Assembly: GCA_020429495.1 (NCBI GenBank)
Contig: JAGQLJ010000096.1
Location: 1 to 6,252, forward strand
Source: Candidatus Dojkabacteria bacterium
GTDB lineage: Bacteria; Patescibacteriota; Dojkabacteria; J137
Length of the DNA stretch: 6,252 nucleotides
Direction of reading: 5' to 3'
Shown here: piece after piece, positions 5,871 through 6,252 of the stretch
Layout: every line of letters starts with the position of its first letter
How positions within the stretch are numbered: position 1 is the stretch's first letter
Made by a program: the position numbers and the translations under genes
The notes under the pieces: model-generated
What the model was told of the DNA's origin: nothing
Databases searched by the model: none
Seen by the model: the letters and a program-made list of their open reading frames with translations, nothing else

Positions 5871-5879
5871 AAATAACAT

Positions 5880-5940
5880 TAACTACACTAACTTTACGCG
5901 TAAAATAAAGTAACCTCAAGGTGTGCTTACTATATAAGAC
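5880..5940 (-). promoter_or_regulatory. Upstream control region of the second ECF gene
   Basis: Two promoter readings are possible on the - strand. TTGAGG (5919-5914) with a 17-bp spacer to TAAAGT (5896-5891) would start transcription near 5884, just before the start codons. TATAGT (5934-5929, 5 of 6 matches to TATAAT) would give a leader of about 45-50 nt. Between them lie ACCTTGAGGT (5922-5913), an ACCT/AGGT inverted repeat, and a 12-bp palindrome. No Shine-Dalgarno sequence precedes either ATG. Confidence 0.35.
5893..5904. promoter_or_regulatory. 12-bp perfect palindrome, candidate operator
   Basis: TTTACGCGTAAA is a perfect palindrome with a GC-only core (CGCG) in very AT-rich surroundings. 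It overlaps the candidate -10 at 5896-5891 and lies 23 nt from the preferred start codon at 5870, where a repressor or activator dimer could act. No matching palindrome is seen before the other ECF gene, so an individual regulator or chance remain possible. Confidence 0.35.
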
Positions 5941-5967
5941 TGAAGTTTATAGAAAAAGTCACAAAAG

Positions 5968-6037
5968 AAAGTCAAAAGTAAAAAGTCAAAAATCAAAATT
6001 GAATCTTAAAATTTAAAATTCTAATTTCTAAATACTA
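5968..6037. repeat. Degenerate heptamer tract
   Basis: The 70 bp can be cut into ten consecutive 7-mers that all begin and end with A: AAAGTCA (5968-5974), AAAGTAA, AAAGTCA, AAAATCA (5989-5995), AAATTGA, and then more diverged units ending in AATACTA (6031-6037). The first four are clearly related; the rest are A/T-rich and the periodicity is less certain. No open frame or RNA gene is seen in this stretch. Confidence 0.45.
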
Positions 6038-6120
6038 ACCAAATCTTAATGAAGGTAGATAAGAGTTAGAAATTGAATATTTTATTTGTGATTATTAACC
6101 TATTACTTATAATTTTTTAA

Positions 6121-6169
6121 TTCGTAATTCGTAATTCGTAATTCGTAATTCGTAATTCGTAATTCGTAA
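6121..6169. repeat. Seven perfect tandem copies of the heptamer TTCGTAA
   Basis: TTCGTAA is repeated exactly seven times without a mismatch (49 bp), preceded by a partial TTTTTAA and followed by TTATTAT. It begins just past the stop codon (6175-6173) of the - strand gene at the window end, separated from it by 3 nt. A 7-bp unit in an exact array is prone to slippage, so copy number may vary between strains. Confidence 0.97.
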
Positions 6170-6172
6170 TTA

Positions 6173-6252
6173 TTATCTATCGTCTTCTTTTCCTTCTTTT
6201 AGAACATACACAAGCTTAAGAACTTTCCCATCCTTTTTTACTTCCTGTTCAG
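6173..6252 (-). CDS. 3' end of an unidentified protein gene (partial)
   Basis: On the - strand the frame from 6250 is open for 25 codons and stops with TAA at 6175-6173. Another frame stops at once, and codon content fits the neighbours. The visible tail contains EQEVKKDGKVLKLVYVLKEG and ends in a charged EDDR, typical of a C-terminus with a beta hairpin around KDGKVLKLVYVLKEG. Function cannot be assigned from this much. The tandem heptamer array begins right after the stop, and no clear terminator hairpin is seen between this gene and the second ECF gene. Confidence 0.6.
   Translation of the reverse strand, partial: EQEVKKDGKVLKLVYVLKEGKEDDR

Noticed and set aside
6121..6169. Tandem heptamers as a CRISPR array or replication origin iterons
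   Set aside because: The units are 7 bp with no spacers, so this is not CRISPR. No rep gene, DnaA box cluster or other origin feature is nearby.
5880..6172. Possible tRNA or structured RNA gene in the intergenic region
   Set aside because: No cloverleaf, CCA end, T-loop motif or stable GC-containing stem is seen; the region is nearly all A/T apart from the short palindromes and TTCGTAA units.

Overview
This AT-rich window (roughly one third G+C by eye, every visible stop codon TAA) reads like a chromosomal segment of a small-genome bacterium. I lean towards a Candidate Phyla Radiation (Patescibacteria) lineage. The reasons are the short PrmC carrying NLPY instead of NPPY, the absence of Shine-Dalgarno sequences before all four complete genes, promoter-like hexamers placed for leaderless transcripts, and AT-rich heptamer repeats between genes. 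This assignment is inference; no rRNA or other phylogenetic marker is present.

Layout. Positions 1-65 hold the 3' tail of an unidentified + strand gene. A hairpin and promoter region follow (66-134), then a + strand gene (135-1508) whose product I read as a very divergent sigma-70 factor with region 2, region 3 and two tandem region-4-like helix-turn-helix units. It converges on, and overlaps by 14 bp, prmC on the - strand (1495-2229), the methyltransferase for the release-factor GGQ glutamine. Upstream of prmC on the same strand are two paralogous genes (2293-4128 and 4248-5870). Each encodes an ECF sigma factor (regions 2 and 4) fused through a nearly identical hydrophobic membrane module to a large C-terminal domain, probably outside the cell. 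Each ECF gene ends in a strong palindromic terminator, so each is probably its own transcription unit. Positions 5871-6172 are intergenic, with possible promoter and operator elements and two heptamer repeat tracts. Positions 6173-6252 hold the 3' end of another - strand gene.

How the genes may work together. Three of the four complete genes appear to encode sigma-type transcription initiation proteins. The two ECF proteins have their DNA-binding sigma domains built into putative membrane sensors. The membrane module is about 80% identical between them, the sigma domains roughly 45%, and the outer domains look unrelated; one outer domain is itself a tandem duplication of a four-cysteine unit. 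This suggests a one-component surface-signalling family in which a constant membrane module carries interchangeable sensors. The divergent sigma factor with duplicated region 4 is the second notable element. prmC looks like an ordinary housekeeping gene. All functional statements about the sensors are inference from sequence architecture.
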